64,000 nt of DNA from positions 1 through 64,000 of the forward strand of contig NZ_BSFQ01000007.1 in the NCBI RefSeq assembly GCF_027922425.1. The letters run 5' to 3'. Below the pieces are notes generated by a model. It searched no databases. It was not told where the DNA came from and was given only the letters and a program-made list of their open reading frames with translations. The stretch is from Pseudonocardia halophobica (GTDB lineage Bacteria > Actinomycetota > Actinomycetes > Mycobacteriales > Pseudonocardiaceae). How positions within the stretch are numbered: the stretch's first letter is position 1; every line of letters begins with the position of its first letter. A program made the translations under genes and the position numbers. Below, in pieces: positions 32,095 through 40,693 of this stretch.

Positions 32095-33240
32095 CTACGC
32101 GGGCGGCGCCAGACGCGCCCCGCGCCGGTAGACCTCCCGCACCTCCAGCTCGGGCGACAGCACGACGACGTCCGCCCGGCGGCCCGGTTCCAGCACGCCG
32201 ACCGGGAGCCCGAGGGTCGCCGCGGGCGTCGACGCCGTCATCGCCACCGCCCTGACCAGGCCAGACGTCCGGTCGGGTGCGTTCTCGACGATGCGGCGGA
32301 ACAGGGCGTCGCCGGTGGCCGTGCTGCCCGCGATCGAGCCGCGCCCGGTCAGCCGGGCGACCCCGCCGTCGACCCGGACGTCGAGCTCGCCGAGCCGGTA
32401 GCGGCCGTCGGGCATGCCCGCGGCGACCATCGCGTCGCTCACCGCCGCGACCCGCGACGGGCCGGCCGAGGCCAGCACCAGCTCCCACAGCGCGGGGTGC
32501 ACGTGCAGCCCGTCGGTGACCAGCTCGACCGTCACCCGCGGGTCGCCGAGCAGGGCGGCGGCGGGGCCGGGCTCGCGGTGGTGCAGCGGGGCCATCGCGT
32601 TGAACAGGTGCGTGCCGACCCGCGCCCCGGCTTCGATCGCGGCCCGGACCAGCGCGTATCCCGCGTCGGTGTGGCCGACGGCGGCGAGGGCGCCCGAGCC
32701 CGCGACCCGCCGGACGGCGTCGAGCCCGCCCTCCCGCTCCGGTGCGAGGGTGACCATCCGGATCACGCCGGTGCCCAGCAGGGCGTCGAGCTCGGCGGGA
32801 TCGGGGTCGCGCAGCAGGGCCGGGTCGTGGGCACCGCAGCGGCCCTCGGCGAGCCACGGCCCCTCGAGGTGCACGCCCGCGATCTCGCCGTCCTGCACCA
32901 GCCCGGCGAGGGCCGCGACCGCCCGGCGCAGCGTCCTCGGCGTGGCCGTGACCAGCGAGGCGAGCGTGGTCGTGGTGCCGTGGGCGCGGTGGAAGGCCAC
33001 CGCGCGGGCGGCCTCCTCCGGGTCCCCGGTCATGTAGGCGGCCCCGCCGCCGCCGTGGACGTGCAGGTCCACGAACCCGGGCACGACGACGGTCGCGCCC
33101 AGCTCCCGGTCCGCGTGCCGCGGCGGGCGACCAATGCCGGTCGCCACGATCCGCTCGCCCGCGATGCCGATCCACCCCGGCCCGCACGACCCGGGCAGGA
33201 CGACGGTGTCGGCGGCCAGGACGGCGACGTCGCTGCTCAC
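32095..33240 (-). CDS. nagA: N-acetylglucosamine-6-phosphate deacetylase
   Basis: 381-aa amidohydrolase that removes acetate from GlcNAc-6-P. PGFVDLHVHGGGG carries the first metal ligands, HLEGPWL the second ligand block, VGHTDAG and GTHLFNAMAPLHHREPG the substrate and metal His residues, and VSDAMVAAG the catalytic Asp. It is the last gene of the amino-sugar operon (porter, kinase, SIS protein, nagA). GTG 33240 was chosen as the start matching family length; a 40-nt hairpin lies nine bases upstream and could reduce nagA expression relative to the genes before it. Confidence 0.9.
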   Translation of the reverse strand: MSSDVAVLAADTVVLPGSCGPGWIGIAGERIVATGIGRPPRHADRELGATVVVPGFVDLHVHGGGGAAYMTGDPEEAARAVAFHRAHGTTTTLASLVTATPRTLRRAVAALAGLVQDGEIAGVHLEGPWLAEGRCGAHDPALLRDPDPAELDALLGTGVIRMVTLAPEREGGLDAVRRVAGSGALAAVGHTDAGYALVRAAIEAGARVGTHLFNAMAPLHHREPGPAAALLGDPRVTVELVTDGLHVHPALWELVLASAGPSRVAAVSDAMVAAGMPDGRYRLGELDVRVDGGVARLTGRGSIAGSTATGDALFRRIVENAPDRTSGLVRAVAMTASTPAATLGLPVGVLEPGRRADVVVLSPELEVREVYRRGARLAPPA

Positions 33241-33248
33241 CAGGGGTC

Positions 33249-33288
33249 GTGAGTGGCGAGTGCCGCTAGAGGGGCAGTCGCCGCTCAC
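33249..33288. repeat. 40-nt GTGAGTG hairpin element, copy 4
   Basis: GTGAGTGGCGAGTGCC pairs with GGCAGTCGCCGCTCAC with two non-Watson-Crick positions around the centre GCTAGAGG. Unlike the others it lies inside an operon, between the SIS gene stop (12 bases away) and the nagA start. Confidence 0.75.
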
Positions 33289-33299
33289 GGGGTCGGGGG

Positions 33300-34355
33300 T
33301 CACAGGGTCTCCGTCACCTTCCGCAGGCCCCGGGGTGCGTCGGGGTCGCCGCCGCGGTCGACGGCGACGTGCCGGGCCAGCAGCTGGAAGGGCAGGATCT
33401 CCAGGAGGGGGGCGAGGGCGTCGGGGGTCTCCGGGAGCCGGATCTCCGCGCCGGCGCCGCCGGCCGTCGACACAGCGGCGCTCCCCACCGTCAGCACGTC
33501 GGCGTGGCGCTCGGCGAGGGCGTCGAGCACCGGGCGGAAGGCCTCGCCACCCGGCCCGGCGGAAACCACGGCCAGCACCGGGACCCGCGGCTCCACCAGC
33601 GCGAGCGGGCCGTGCAGCAGGTCGGCGCCGGAGAAGGCCTGCGCCGAGACGTAGGCGGTCTCCATCAGCTTCAGCGCCGCCTCGCGGGCGGTCGGGTACG
33701 AGTAGCCGCGCCCGGTCGTGATCATCCGCTCGGCGAAGCGGTACCGGGTCGCCAGTGCGGCGATCTCCGCGTCCCGGTCCAGCACGCCCGCCCCCAGGTC
33801 CGGCAGCGGCGCGGCCGCGGAGGGCGCACCGCCGAGCAGCAGGTACAGCGCCAGCAGCTGCGCCGTGTAGGACTTGGTGGCGGCCACGGCCCGCTCCGGA
33901 CCGGCGAGGACGTCGACGTGTGCATCGGCGGTCGTGGCCAGCGCGGACCCGGCGTTGTTGGTCACCGAGACCGTGAGCGCGCCGCCGGCCTTCGCGACCT
34001 CCAGTGTGCGCAGCAGGTCGGGCGAGCCGCCGGACTGGCTGACCGCGATCATCAGCACGTCACGCAGGTCCGGCCGGGCGCCGTAGGCGGTGAAGGTCGA
34101 CGGCGAGACCAGGCCGGCGGGCAGTCCGAGCGTGATCTCGACCAGGTACTTCGCGTGGAGCGCGGCGTGGTCGCTGGTGCCGCGGGCGACCAGCAGCACG
34201 AACCGCGGGGACCGGCGCCGCACCAGCGCGGCCGCGGCGTCGACCCCGGAGGCGCCCGACGGGCCGGAATCGGCCAGCAGCCGTCGCCACACCGCGGGCT
34301 GTTCGGCGGTCTCCGAGGCCATCAGCGCACCGGGGCCGCCAAGGGTCGTGGTCAC
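33300..34355 (-). CDS. SIS-domain sugar-phosphate isomerase/deaminase (NagB-II-like)
   Basis: 351-aa protein with two SIS domains, like the isomerase half of GlmS without the glutaminase domain. VARGTSDHAALHAKY and SQSGGSPDLLRTLEVAK lie in the first domain and GRGYSYPTAREAALKLMET in the second. Set between a GlcNAc kinase and nagA, it most likely converts glucosamine-6-P to fructose-6-P and ammonia, taking the place of classical NagB, which is absent here. Its GTG start overlaps the kinase stop (GTGA). Confidence 0.82.
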   Translation of the reverse strand: MTTTLGGPGALMASETAEQPAVWRRLLADSGPSGASGVDAAAALVRRRSPRFVLLVARGTSDHAALHAKYLVEITLGLPAGLVSPSTFTAYGARPDLRDVLMIAVSQSGGSPDLLRTLEVAKAGGALTVSVTNNAGSALATTADAHVDVLAGPERAVAATKSYTAQLLALYLLLGGAPSAAAPLPDLGAGVLDRDAEIAALATRYRFAERMITTGRGYSYPTAREAALKLMETAYVSAQAFSGADLLHGPLALVEPRVPVLAVVSAGPGGEAFRPVLDALAERHADVLTVGSAAVSTAGGAGAEIRLPETPDALAPLLEILPFQLLARHVAVDRGGDPDAPRGLRKVTETL

Positions 34356-35269
34356 GGGGTCTCCTCCAGGACGGGGACGGCGCCGGCCGGGGTCTCCGGG
34401 GCGCTCACCAGGGCGCGCGCCAGGTGCAGCGCGCCGAGGACGGGATCGGTGCGCAGGACCTGCAGGTCGACGCCGGGCAGGCGGTCGCGGAGCAGGCGCT
34501 GCAGCAGCGGGCGGTGCACGGCGAACCCGCCGCCCAGCACGACCGGACCGGGCAGGTCGAGCCGGTCGAGCACGCAGCGGGCCAGGTCGGCGAGGGCGTC
34601 GGCGGCGCGACCGAGGATCGCGGAGGCCGCCGGGTCCCCCGGTGCGAGCCCGGCGACGGCGTCGGCCCGCGCGGCCCAGTAGCGGCGGTCGGGCCGCCCG
34701 TAGACGTGGTCGAGCAGCTGGTCGCAGCCCTCGAGCCCGCAGCCGGTGAGCAGGGCGGCGGTCACGGCGTCGTGCGGCAGGCCGCGGTCGTGTCGGGCGA
34801 GCGCGTGCCGCACGGCCTCGCGGGCCACCCACCACCCACTGCCCTCGTCGCCGAGCAGGTAGCCCCAGCCGCCGGCGCGGAAGTGCCCGCCGTCGGGCCG
34901 GCGGCCCCACGCGACCGAGCCGGTGCCGGAGATCAGGACGACGCCCGCGTCGAGCCCGGCGGCCGCCAGCATGAGCTGGGTGTCGTGCACGACGAGGACC
35001 CGGGCGTGCGGGACACGCTCGGCCAGCAGCGCGGTCAGGCGGGCGACGGTGGCGGGGGAGTCCGCGCCCGCCGCCCCGGCGCACACCGCCTCGACGCCGG
35101 TGAGGTCGCCGAGCCCGGCGAACGCCGCGTCGAGCCGGCGCCCGGCCTCGGCGTCGCCGACGGAGGCGAGGTTGGCCGAGCCGGTCTCCGAGGAGCGGCG
35201 GCGCCCGTCCGTGCAGCGCAACGTCCGCGTCGTCGAGCCGCCGATGTCCAGCGCGAGGAGGTCGCTCAT
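34352..35269 (-). CDS. N-acetylglucosamine kinase, BadF/BadG family
   Basis: 305-aa sugar kinase of the actin/hexokinase fold. LLALDIGGSTTRTL is the phosphate-1 loop, VLISGTGSVAWG phosphate-2, GGWGYLLGDEGSGWWVA the substrate-side motif characteristic of GlcNAc kinases, and VVLGGGFAVH the adenosine motif. It phosphorylates amino sugars taken up by the neighbouring porter. It overlaps the porter stop (ATGA) and the SIS gene start (GTGA), so the three are tightly coupled. Confidence 0.87.
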   Translation of the reverse strand: MSDLLALDIGGSTTRTLRCTDGRRRSSETGSANLASVGDAEAGRRLDAAFAGLGDLTGVEAVCAGAAGADSPATVARLTALLAERVPHARVLVVHDTQLMLAAAGLDAGVVLISGTGSVAWGRRPDGGHFRAGGWGYLLGDEGSGWWVAREAVRHALARHDRGLPHDAVTAALLTGCGLEGCDQLLDHVYGRPDRRYWAARADAVAGLAPGDPAASAILGRAADALADLARCVLDRLDLPGPVVLGGGFAVHRPLLQRLLRDRLPGVDLQVLRTDPVLGALHLARALVSAPETPAGAVPVLEETP

Positions 35270-36663
35270 CGCGCGGTCTCCCGCTCCGTGTGGTTCGGGG
35301 CCGCCGGCCAGCGGCCGTCGTTCTCCCAGTACAGGCGGATCTCCTCCAGCTCCCGGCCGCGGGTCTCCGGCGCGTACCGGTGCACGAACACCATGGCCAG
35401 CAGGGCGAGTACCCCGAACACCACGAACGTCCCGACGCCGCCGAGCCCGTTGAGCAGGGTGAGGAACACGGCCGCGACCACGGCGTTGGCCACGAGGTCG
35501 GCGGTCAGCATGGTGCTGGCGCCGAGCGAGCGCAGCCGGGCCGGGAAGGCCTCCCCGGCGTAGACCCACACCAGCGAGCCGAACCCGAACGTGAAGCCCA
35601 CGGTGAACAGCACCAGCCCGACGAACCCGAGCACCGTGCCGCCTCCGGTCGCGAACACCGCGATGAGCAGCACGTTCGCCAGGACCATGATCCCGATCCC
35701 GCCGAGCAGCACGGGCCGGCGGCCCATCCGGTCCACCGTCACCAGCGACCCGACGACGGCGACCAGGCCGGCCACCTGCACGAGCGCGGGCAGCCCGAGC
35801 AGCGCCGCGTCGCCGCTGAAGCCCATCGCCTCGAAGATCCGTGGGGAGTAGTAGACGATCGCGTTGATGCCGGTGATCTGGATGAAGAAGCCCAGCCCGA
35901 CGACGAACAGCGTGGCCCGCAGGTAGGGCTTGCGCAGCATCTCGCGCCAGACGCCCTTGCGCCGCGTCCCGCCGGACTCGGCGGTGATGTCCGCGAGCGC
36001 CGCGTCCGCGTCCGCACCCGGGTCGAGCCGTTCCAGGACCGCGCGGGCCTCGGCGAGCCGGCCGCGCATCGCGTACCAGCGGGCGGTGTCCGGCAGCCGC
36101 ACGATCATCAGCGTGACCAGCGCGGCGGGCACGGCCGCGAGGCCGAGCATCCAGCGCCAGCTCCCGGTGCCGGCCAGCGCCCAGGCCACCAGGTAGCCGG
36201 CGATGATCCCGACGACCGTGGCGACCTGGTAGAGCACGAGCAGCCCGCCGCGGACCCGGGCGGGGGAGGACTCGGCCACGAACACCGGCGCGACCACGAT
36301 CGACACGCCGATGGTGAGGCCCAGCAGCACCCGCGACACGAGCAGCATCGGCACGCTCACCGACAGCGCCGAGAGCAGCGAGAACAAACCGAAGGTCGCC
36401 GCGACGCCGATCATGGCGGGCTTGCGGCCGACGCGGTTGGCCAGCGCGCCGCCGCCCAGCGCGCCGACGATCTGGCCCACGACGACGGCCGTGGTCACCA
36501 GCTCCTGCTGGCGCGTGCTCAGCCCGAACTCGTCGGTCATGAACAGCAGCGCGCCGGCGATGTTCGACTGGTCGTAGCCGTAGATGACGCCGACGGTCGC
36601 GGCGGACGCGGCGACGAGGAGTCCCAGCCTCGACGAGCCGCGCAGTTCCCCGATGAATCCCAC
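35266..36663 (-). CDS. Sugar-porter family MFS transporter (amino sugar uptake)
   Basis: 465-aa 12-segment sugar:proton symporter. Family signatures are GGGALANRVGRKPAM between segments 2 and 3, the LPDTARWYAMRGR loop after segment 6, VDRMGRRPVLL, and APETRGRELEEI after segment 12. As the first gene of the operon with GlcNAc kinase and nagA, it is expected to import GlcNAc or a related sugar. The GTG at 36663 lies 18 bases from the first dre-like operator, so repression would block this promoter. Confidence 0.87.
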   Translation of the reverse strand: MGFIGELRGSSRLGLLVAASAATVGVIYGYDQSNIAGALLFMTDEFGLSTRQQELVTTAVVVGQIVGALGGGALANRVGRKPAMIGVAATFGLFSLLSALSVSVPMLLVSRVLLGLTIGVSIVVAPVFVAESSPARVRGGLLVLYQVATVVGIIAGYLVAWALAGTGSWRWMLGLAAVPAALVTLMIVRLPDTARWYAMRGRLAEARAVLERLDPGADADAALADITAESGGTRRKGVWREMLRKPYLRATLFVVGLGFFIQITGINAIVYYSPRIFEAMGFSGDAALLGLPALVQVAGLVAVVGSLVTVDRMGRRPVLLGGIGIMVLANVLLIAVFATGGGTVLGFVGLVLFTVGFTFGFGSLVWVYAGEAFPARLRSLGASTMLTADLVANAVVAAVFLTLLNGLGGVGTFVVFGVLALLAMVFVHRYAPETRGRELEEIRLYWENDGRWPAAPNHTERETAR

Positions 36664-36681
36664 GGTCGTATAGCCCCTCTG

Positions 36682-36697
36682 ATTGGTCTATACCAAA
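36682..36697. promoter_or_regulatory. dre-like operator 1 (DasR-type)
   Basis: ATTGGTCTATACCAAA matches the DasR responsive element pattern (TGGTCTAGACCA) at all but one core base and has perfect TTGGT/ACCAA arms. It lies just upstream of the sugar porter start. Confidence 0.8.
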
Positions 36698-36712
36698 GCG
36701 ATGGCTGGTAGG

Positions 36713-36728
36713 TTGGCATAGACCAATT
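36713..36728. promoter_or_regulatory. dre-like operator 2 (DasR-type)
   Basis: TTGGCATAGACCAATT is a second dre-like site, 31 bp from the first (three helical turns), close to the regulator's own promoter (possible -10 TAGGTT at 36709-36714). Two sites in phase suggest control of both divergent transcripts. Confidence 0.78.
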
Positions 36729-36748
36729 CGGGCGTCAAGGGGGTCGGT

Positions 36749-37444
36749 GTGCGGGTGCCGCGGTACTGGACGGTCAAGCAGGCGCTGCTGGGCCTCGTCG
36801 ACGCCGGCACGCCGGGCACCGCGCTGCCGACCGAGCGGGAGCTCGCGGAGCGGTTCGCCACGTCCCGGACCACCGTCCGGCAGGCCATCGCGGAGCTGGT
36901 CACCGAGGGGCGGCTGGACCGCACGCAGGGGAGCGGCACCTACATCGCCGAGCCGCTGCTCGTCGAGGTCCAGCAGCTCACGTCGTTCACCGACGACCTG
37001 GGGCCCGAGCGCGTGGCCAACCGGATCCTCGACGTCCGCACCGAGCCCGCCGACGCCGAGACCGCCGGCAGGCTGGGCCTCGCGGCCGGGCACCCGGTGC
37101 AGGTCGTGGAGCGGGTCCGGCTCGTCGACGGCGTGCCGCTCGCCCTGGAGACCGCCCGGCTCGCCGGCGACCTGCCCGGGCTCGCGGCCGAGCTGGAGGC
37201 GCGCGGCTCGCTCTACGCCACCTTGCGCGAGGCCTACGGCCGCGGGGTCGACCGGGTCCAGGACGCCGTGCAGAGCCGGCTGGCCGATCCGCGCGAGGCC
37301 GAGCTGCTCGCGGTCGACACGGGGCACCCGGTGCTGCTCGTCCGGCGGCTGAGCCACACGGCCGACGACCGGCCCGTCGAGTGGACGCGGTCGGTGTACC
37401 GCGGGGACCGGTTCACGTTCGTCGCGCACGCCCGGACGGTGTGA
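36749..37444 (+). CDS. GntR-family regulator with UTRA domain, DasR-like
   Basis: 231-aa GntR/HutC regulator. The winged helix contains LPTERELAERFATSRTTVRQ and GRLDRTQGSGTYI (residues 28-70). The UTRA ligand domain follows, with FTDDLG and the repeated ERVRLVDGVPLALE / WTRSVYRGDRFTF strands. It is encoded divergently from the amino-sugar operon, with two dre-like sites between them, so it is expected to repress that operon until an amino-sugar phosphate such as GlcN-6-P or GlcNAc-6-P binds. A global DasR may exist elsewhere; this could be a local paralogue. Confidence 0.87.
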   Translation: MRVPRYWTVKQALLGLVDAGTPGTALPTERELAERFATSRTTVRQAIAELVTEGRLDRTQGSGTYIAEPLLVEVQQLTSFTDDLGPERVANRILDVRTEPADAETAGRLGLAAGHPVQVVERVRLVDGVPLALETARLAGDLPGLAAELEARGSLYATLREAYGRGVDRVQDAVQSRLADPREAELLAVDTGHPVLLVRRLSHTADDRPVEWTRSVYRGDRFTFVAHARTV

Positions 37445-37484
37445 CCGTGACGGGCGACGGCCCGGAACACCCCTCGTGAGCATT

Positions 37485-37490
37485 TAGTGT
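37485..37490 (+). promoter_or_regulatory. -10 box TAGTGT for leaderless mshC
   Basis: TAGTGT ends seven bases before ATG 37498, which favours that codon over the in-frame GTG at 37489. Confidence 0.6.
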
Positions 37491-37497
37491 GGACGTC

Positions 37498-38736
37498 ATG
37501 CAGACCTGGGCTCCCGTCGACCTCCCCGTGCTCGAGGGGAGCGGACCGCCGCTCCGCCTGTACGACACCTCGACCGCGCGGGTCCGGCCGACCGCGCCCG
37601 GCGCCACCGCGACCATGTACGTCTGCGGGATCACCCCGTACGACGCCACCCATCTCGGCCACGCGGCCACCTACCTGGCGTTCGACCTGGTCAACCGGCT
37701 GTGGCGGGACCTCGGGCACGAGGTGCACTACGTCCAGAACGTGACCGACATCGACGAGCCGCTGCTCGAGCGCGCCGAGCGGGACCAGGACGACTGGGTG
37801 GTCCTCGGCATGCGCGAGACGGCGCTGTTCCGCGAGGACATGGAGGCCCTGCGGGTGCTCCCGCCGCGGGACTACATCGGCGCCGTCGAGGCCATCCCGG
37901 AGATCGCCGAGCTGGTGGAGAAACTGCTGGTCAACGGCGCGGCGTACCGCATCGACGACCCCGAGTACCCGGACGTCTACTTCGACTCCGCCGCCACGGG
38001 GCACTTCGGCTACGAGTCGACCTACGACGAGGAGACGATGGTCCGGCTGTCCCGCGAGCGCGGCGGCGACCCGGACCGGCCCGGCAAGCGCAACCCGGTC
38101 GACGCCCTGCTGTGGCGGATGGAGCGCCCCGGCGAGCCGGCGTGGGACTCCGACCTGGGCCGCGGCCGTCCGGGCTGGCACGTGGAGTGCGCGGCGATCG
38201 CGCTCAACCGGCTCGGCACACAGATCGACCTCAACGGCGGCGGCTCGGACCTGATCTTCCCGCACCACGAGTGCGGGGCGGCGCACGCCGAGGCACTGAC
38301 CGGGGACCACCCCTTCGCCCGGCACTACGTGCACAGCGGCATGATCGGGCTCGACGGCGAGAAGATGTCGAAGTCCCGCGGCAACCTGGTGTTCGTGTCG
38401 AAGCTGCGGTCGAAGGGCGTCGACCCCAATGCTGTCCGCGCCGCGCTGATCTCCGGGCACTACCGCGAGGACCGGCCCTGGACGGACGAGCTGCTGGCCG
38501 AGGCCGAGGCCCGGCTCGCGCGGTGGCGCGAGGCCGTCTCGCTCGACGCGGCGCCCGACGCGACCGGGCTGGTCGCGAGCCTGCGCGAGCACCTCGCGGA
38601 CGACCTGGACACCCCGCGCGCCCTCGCCGCCGTCGACGCCTGGGCGAGCGAGGCGCTGGAGCGGCGGGGCACGGACACCGGCGCGCCGGCGCTGGCCCGC
38701 ACCGCGATCGACGCCCTGCTCGGGATCGACCTCTGA
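37498..38736 (+). CDS. mshC: L-cysteine:1D-myo-inositol 2-amino-2-deoxy-glucopyranoside ligase
   Basis: 412-aa class I tRNA synthetase-like ligase that joins cysteine to GlcN-Ins in mycothiol synthesis, using [21 protein letters not shown] holds the first zinc Cys and the HIGH-type motif (HLGHA). [16 protein letters not shown] carries further zinc ligands, and [12 protein letters not shown] is the KMSKS loop. The length equals that of known MshC proteins and is shorter than that of CysS. Its presence shows the organism makes mycothiol. It lies upstream of the PAC2-metH block, as in mycobacteria. Confidence 0.95.
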   Translation: MQTWAPVDLPVLEGSGPPLRLYDTSTARVRPTAPGATATMYVCGITPYDATHLGHAATYLAFDLVNRLWRDLGHEVHYVQNVTDIDEPLLERAERDQDDWVVLGMRETALFREDMEALRVLPPRDYIGAVEAIPEIAELVEKLLVNGAAYRIDDPEYPDVYFDSAATGHFGYESTYDEETMVRLSRERGGDPDRPGKRNPVDALLWRMERPGEPAWDSDLGRGRPGWHVECAAIALNRLGTQIDLNGGGSDLIFPHHECGAAHAEALTGDHPFARHYVHSGMIGLDGEKMSKSRGNLVFVSKLRSKGVDPNAVRAALISGHYREDRPWTDELLAEAEARLARWREAVSLDAAPDATGLVASLREHLADDLDTPRALAAVDAWASEALERRGTDTGAPALARTAIDALLGIDL

Positions 38737-38780
38737 CGCCAGAGCGTCGATGATCGTCCTTCACCGGGCGGGACGGGCCG

Positions 38781-38799
38781 CCGGGGTCAGCGACCCCGG
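38781..38799. terminator. Short hairpin between convergent genes
   Basis: CCGGGGTC (38781-38788), AGC, GACCCCGG (38792-38799). It overlaps the stop codon of the gene on the minus strand and follows mshC by 45 bp. Confidence 0.4.
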
Positions 38800-39236
38800 T
38801 CCTCCCCGGGCGGGTCGGACGACCGGCGGATGTCCTCGGCGACGAGCTCCTTGAACGGGTGCAGCCGCTCGTAGAGCTCCTCCGGCTCCACCGCCTCCTG
38901 AGGCTCCGGCGTCCCGACGATCCACGGCGCCGCCTCCAGCGCCGTGTTCCAGGCCGACTCGTCCGCGTGCCGCTGCTCCTCGCGCCCGCCGTCGGTCCCG
39001 TCGTCGGGCGTGGCGGGAGCGGCGATCCCGTCGAGGTAGACGTTGTGGAAGCCGCGCCGGTCCTCCTCGTGGAAGGTGACCAGGGCGCGGCGGCCCTCGT
39101 AGCGCCGCGCCTCCTCCCCGACACGCGGGCGGAAGGTCGTGTACTCGTTGCCCTCGTCGTCCCGCAGCACGTAGCGCGTGGTCCCCGACCGGCCGGACAC
39201 CTCCTCGACCTCGCGCACGCGGACCTCTCGTTCCAC
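38787..39236 (-). CDS. Small protein of unknown function
   Basis: 149-aa acidic soluble protein that I do not recognise. The first 70 residues look like a small beta-barrel (VREVEEV, RYVLRDDEGNEYTTFRP, RALVTFHEEDRRG). The rest is a charged linker and a helical C-terminal segment, YERLHPFKELVAEDIRRS. The GTG at 39236 was chosen because the frame upstream of it runs into a carboxylesterase remnant; reading from ATG 39446 would create a chimera of that remnant with this protein. No homology-based role can be given. Confidence 0.55.
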   Translation of the reverse strand: MEREVRVREVEEVSGRSGTTRYVLRDDEGNEYTTFRPRVGEEARRYEGRRALVTFHEEDRRGFHNVYLDGIAAPATPDDGTDGGREEQRHADESAWNTALEAAPWIVGTPEPQEAVEPEELYERLHPFKELVAEDIRRSSDPPGEDRGR

Positions 39237-39315
39237 GTCCCGGCCGTACCCGGTCCCGTCGTCGGCGAAACGGGGCCCGACGGCGAGTGCGCTGGTCAGC
39301 GAGGTGCGGGGCCGA

Positions 39316-39446
39316 TCAGCGCGCTCCCGCCTCGGGCGACCAGAGGCCGAAGGGCGGCGTGGCGAACGGGATGCCCCGGAACACCGCCACGCCGTCCTCG
39401 ATGCGCCCCGCAGCTCTCCGTGCCGCGTCTTCACGATCGGGTCCAT
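39316..39446 (-). pseudogene. 5' remnant of a type B carboxylesterase, frameshifted
   Basis: Read from ATG 39446 the sequence begins MDPIVKTRHGELRG, then needs a one-base frameshift to continue as EDGVAVFRGIPFATPPFG, the conserved N-terminal strand of type B carboxylesterases (V.xFxGIPyA.PP.G). It reaches a stop after about 43 codons. The remaining 450 or more codons are missing. The 131 bp fit a 44-codon reading minus one base. The rest of the 39237-39545 gap holds nothing else I recognise. Confidence 0.7.
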
Positions 39447-39545
39447 AGCCCCTCCAGGGTCCGCCCGGCCGGTCTCACGGGCCGGGGTGTCCCGCGAGGG
39501 GGCCGAACGACCTCGTGCTCCCGGTCGAGGGCCTGCGCGGTCCGG

Positions 39546-40673
39546 TCAGGGCGTGCGGTCGTCGACGCCGGGGCGTGGGAGGGCCAGCGGGGTGACGAGG
39601 GCGAGCACACCCGCCGGGACGAGGAACCCCGCCAGCGGGTCGGCGTGGTAGACCGGCGGCAACGCCGCGGGGGAGGCGGCCGCGCCGAAGAAGCGGATCG
39701 ACTGCACCACCGACACCGCCCCGCCCCGGTTGCCGCCCTCCCGGGTCAGGACCAGCGCGTTCACCCCGACGAGGATGAGCTGGCTGGAGATCCCGGCGAG
39801 CGCCCAGCACGCCACGAGCAGCCACAGCACCGGGGCGAGCCCGACGCCGGCGAGCAGCACCCCTCCGGAGATCGCGCCGGCCAGCACGCACCGCCGCGCC
39901 CCGAGCCGGTCGACGCCCGCACCCACCAGCCGGGCCGTGACGATCCCCATCGCGCCGAGCCCGGTGAGGGCGAGCCCGCGCGGGCCGGCGTCGAGGGTGA
40001 AGACGTCGACCAGGCGGAGTGCGACCAGGAAGCCGAGGCTCGCCAGGCAGCCCCAGCCCAGCGCGGCGATCAGCCCGAGCCGCAGCACGCCAGGGGTCCA
40101 CGCGCTGCGCAGCGGCACCCGCGCCCGGGCCACTCCGCGCTCGTCGGCGGGGATGCCGACCACGGCGAGCGCGAGCGCCACCGCGGCGACGCCGTAGAAG
40201 GCGTAGTGCCAGTCCACCTCCGCCGCGAGCCCGCCCACCAGCGGTGCCGACGTCTGGCCCGCGGCCTGCAGCGAGCCGTACCAGCCGAGCGCCCGGCCGA
40301 GGGCCTCCGGCGCGACCGACGCGGCCAGCGCGGCCATCAGCAGCGGGGTGGTGAAGGCGTTGGCCACGCCCTGCAGCGCCCGCGCCCCGAGGAACAGCGT
40401 CCAGGTCGGCGCGAGCACGCACGCCAGGGAGGAGAGCGTGTAGAGGACGTACGCGGCGCGGACGGTCCGGCTGCGCCCCCAGCGCTCGCCGAACGTGCCG
40501 GAGACCAGCATCGCCGCGGCGAAGGGCAGCAGGAACGCCGTGAGCGAGGCCGACGCCGTCCCGGGGGACACGCCGTAGCTCGTCCCCAGCTCGGGCAGCA
40601 TGGCCGTGGTGACCCCGCCCCCGAACGGCCCGAGGAAGCCGCCGAGGTAGAGCCCGGCCCGCCGGAGCGACAC
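39546..40673 (-). CDS. MFS transporter
   Basis: 375-aa major facilitator with about 12 hydrophobic segments in two halves. GGGVTTAMLPELGTSYGVSPG opens segment 1, and GTFGERWGRSRTVRAAY is motif A between segments 2 and 3. The GTG at 40673 has GAGGAGGC about nine bases upstream and lies 20 bp after the PAC2 gene stop, so the two are probably co-transcribed. Drug or metabolite export is likely; the substrate cannot be told. Confidence 0.78.
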   Translation of the reverse strand: MSLRRAGLYLGGFLGPFGGGVTTAMLPELGTSYGVSPGTASASLTAFLLPFAAAMLVSGTFGERWGRSRTVRAAYVLYTLSSLACVLAPTWTLFLGARALQGVANAFTTPLLMAALAASVAPEALGRALGWYGSLQAAGQTSAPLVGGLAAEVDWHYAFYGVAAVALALAVVGIPADERGVARARVPLRSAWTPGVLRLGLIAALGWGCLASLGFLVALRLVDVFTLDAGPRGLALTGLGAMGIVTARLVGAGVDRLGARRCVLAGAISGGVLLAGVGLAPVLWLLVACWALAGISSQLILVGVNALVLTREGGNRGGAVSVVQSIRFFGAAASPAALPPVYHADPLAGFLVPAGVLALVTPLALPRPGVDDRTP

Positions 40674-40693
40674 GCCGCGAAACGCCTCCTCGG

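Noticed and set aside
33241..33299. Insertion sequence remnant
   Set aside because: The 40-nt hairpin has no target duplication or transposase sequence; it matches the dispersed hairpin family instead.
38787..39446. A single 219-aa protein
   Set aside because: Its first part is a frameshifted esterase remnant; GTG 39236 gives a self-contained protein.
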